This document shows, piece by piece, positions 32,838-32,937 of a DNA stretch of 32,937 nt. The DNA lies in NCBI GenBank assembly GCA_947574235.1, contig CANPIU010000018.1, forward strand, positions 1-32,937, written 5' to 3'. Each line of letters begins with the position of its first letter. Position 1 is the stretch's first letter. The stretch comes from an uncultured Clostridium sp. (GTDB lineage Bacteria; Bacillota; Clostridia; TANB77; CAG-508). The translations under genes were made by a program, and so were the position numbers. Under the pieces are notes generated by a model. The model made no database searches, was not told where the DNA came from, and worked only from the letters and a program-made list of their open reading frames with translations.

Positions 32838-32937
32838 GACAGTAGGGACACCTAATTTTTTTGTGACAAATTTACCAAGATGGTGTTTTTTTGTGAAAAA
32901 AAAGGTGTGCCATAAGTAAAATTTATTATTTTTTAGT
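32838..32937. other. noncoding end of the window
   Basis: AT-rich sequence with CAGTAGGGACACC and GGTGTGCC pieces that loosely recall the REP-like elements at 2704-2734 and 19271-19307. No gene or convincing hairpin was seen. Confidence 0.4.

Overview
The window is AT-rich, low-GC Firmicute (class Clostridia-like) DNA. This rests on the gene content: murG, holB-ricT, dnaG-rpoD, a four-subunit 2-oxoacid:ferredoxin oxidoreductase, flavodiiron protein with rubredoxin, a short-form ProRS, sortase with an LPxTG protein, and a pilin-like N-terminus of the KGITLIALVITIIVLL type common in uncultured gut Clostridia. These point to a strict anaerobe with a Gram-positive wall. A near-perfect sigma-H-type promoter before dnaG-rpoD and the ricT gene suggest a sporulation-type regulatory background. 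No tRNA, rRNA, CRISPR array, insertion sequence or complete prophage was found. Genes are tightly packed and mostly on the + strand.

Layout. 1-7500 (+): murG, an orphan PAS-containing histidine kinase carrying a +1 frameshift, signal peptidase I, holB, ricT, a 2x[4Fe-4S] ferredoxin, a small membrane protein, a frameshifted YbhN-type flippase-like protein and thiN. 7502-10515 (-): porC-porD-porA-porB behind its own sigma-A promoter. 10516-14000 (+): an Rpn-type nuclease, a membrane-anchored protein of unknown function, a flavodiiron protein and rubredoxin (an O2/NO detoxification pair). 14031-14711: a type III toxin-antitoxin locus with two ~50-nt antitoxin RNA repeats, a terminator and a CptN-like toxin. 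14708-17129: a 57-aa gene (-), scpB and proS. 17126-18516: an XRE regulator divergent from a pilin-leader/phage-tail-collar fusion, with inverted-repeat operators on the promoter between them. 18611-23688: small alarmone synthetase, dnaG, rpoD and an MscS channel. 23734-23934 (-): a small membrane protein. 24069-26255: an OmpR/PhoR two-component pair. 26473-28366: a sortase and a thioester/CnaB surface protein. 28473-29684: a second Rpn/YhgA-type nuclease. 29791-32837: a CNNM/CorC-type membrane protein and a WG-repeat protein.

The most unusual observations are as follows. (1) The only two broken genes are both interrupted by one extra C in the same context, NTT CGG A. Reading +1 past the in-frame CGG restores the protein both times, and CGG is otherwise almost absent as an in-frame codon in the window. 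This could be +1 recoding at a hungry or poorly decoded codon, or a systematic sequence error. (2) The CptIN-like type III toxin-antitoxin locus, seen with promoter, RNA repeats, terminator and toxin. (3) The XRE-controlled pilin/tail-collar chimera. (4) A sortase whose only start with a good ribosome binding site is ATA, followed by a substrate that ends at LPVTG with no membrane anchor. All functional calls are from reading motifs by eye; no database search was run.
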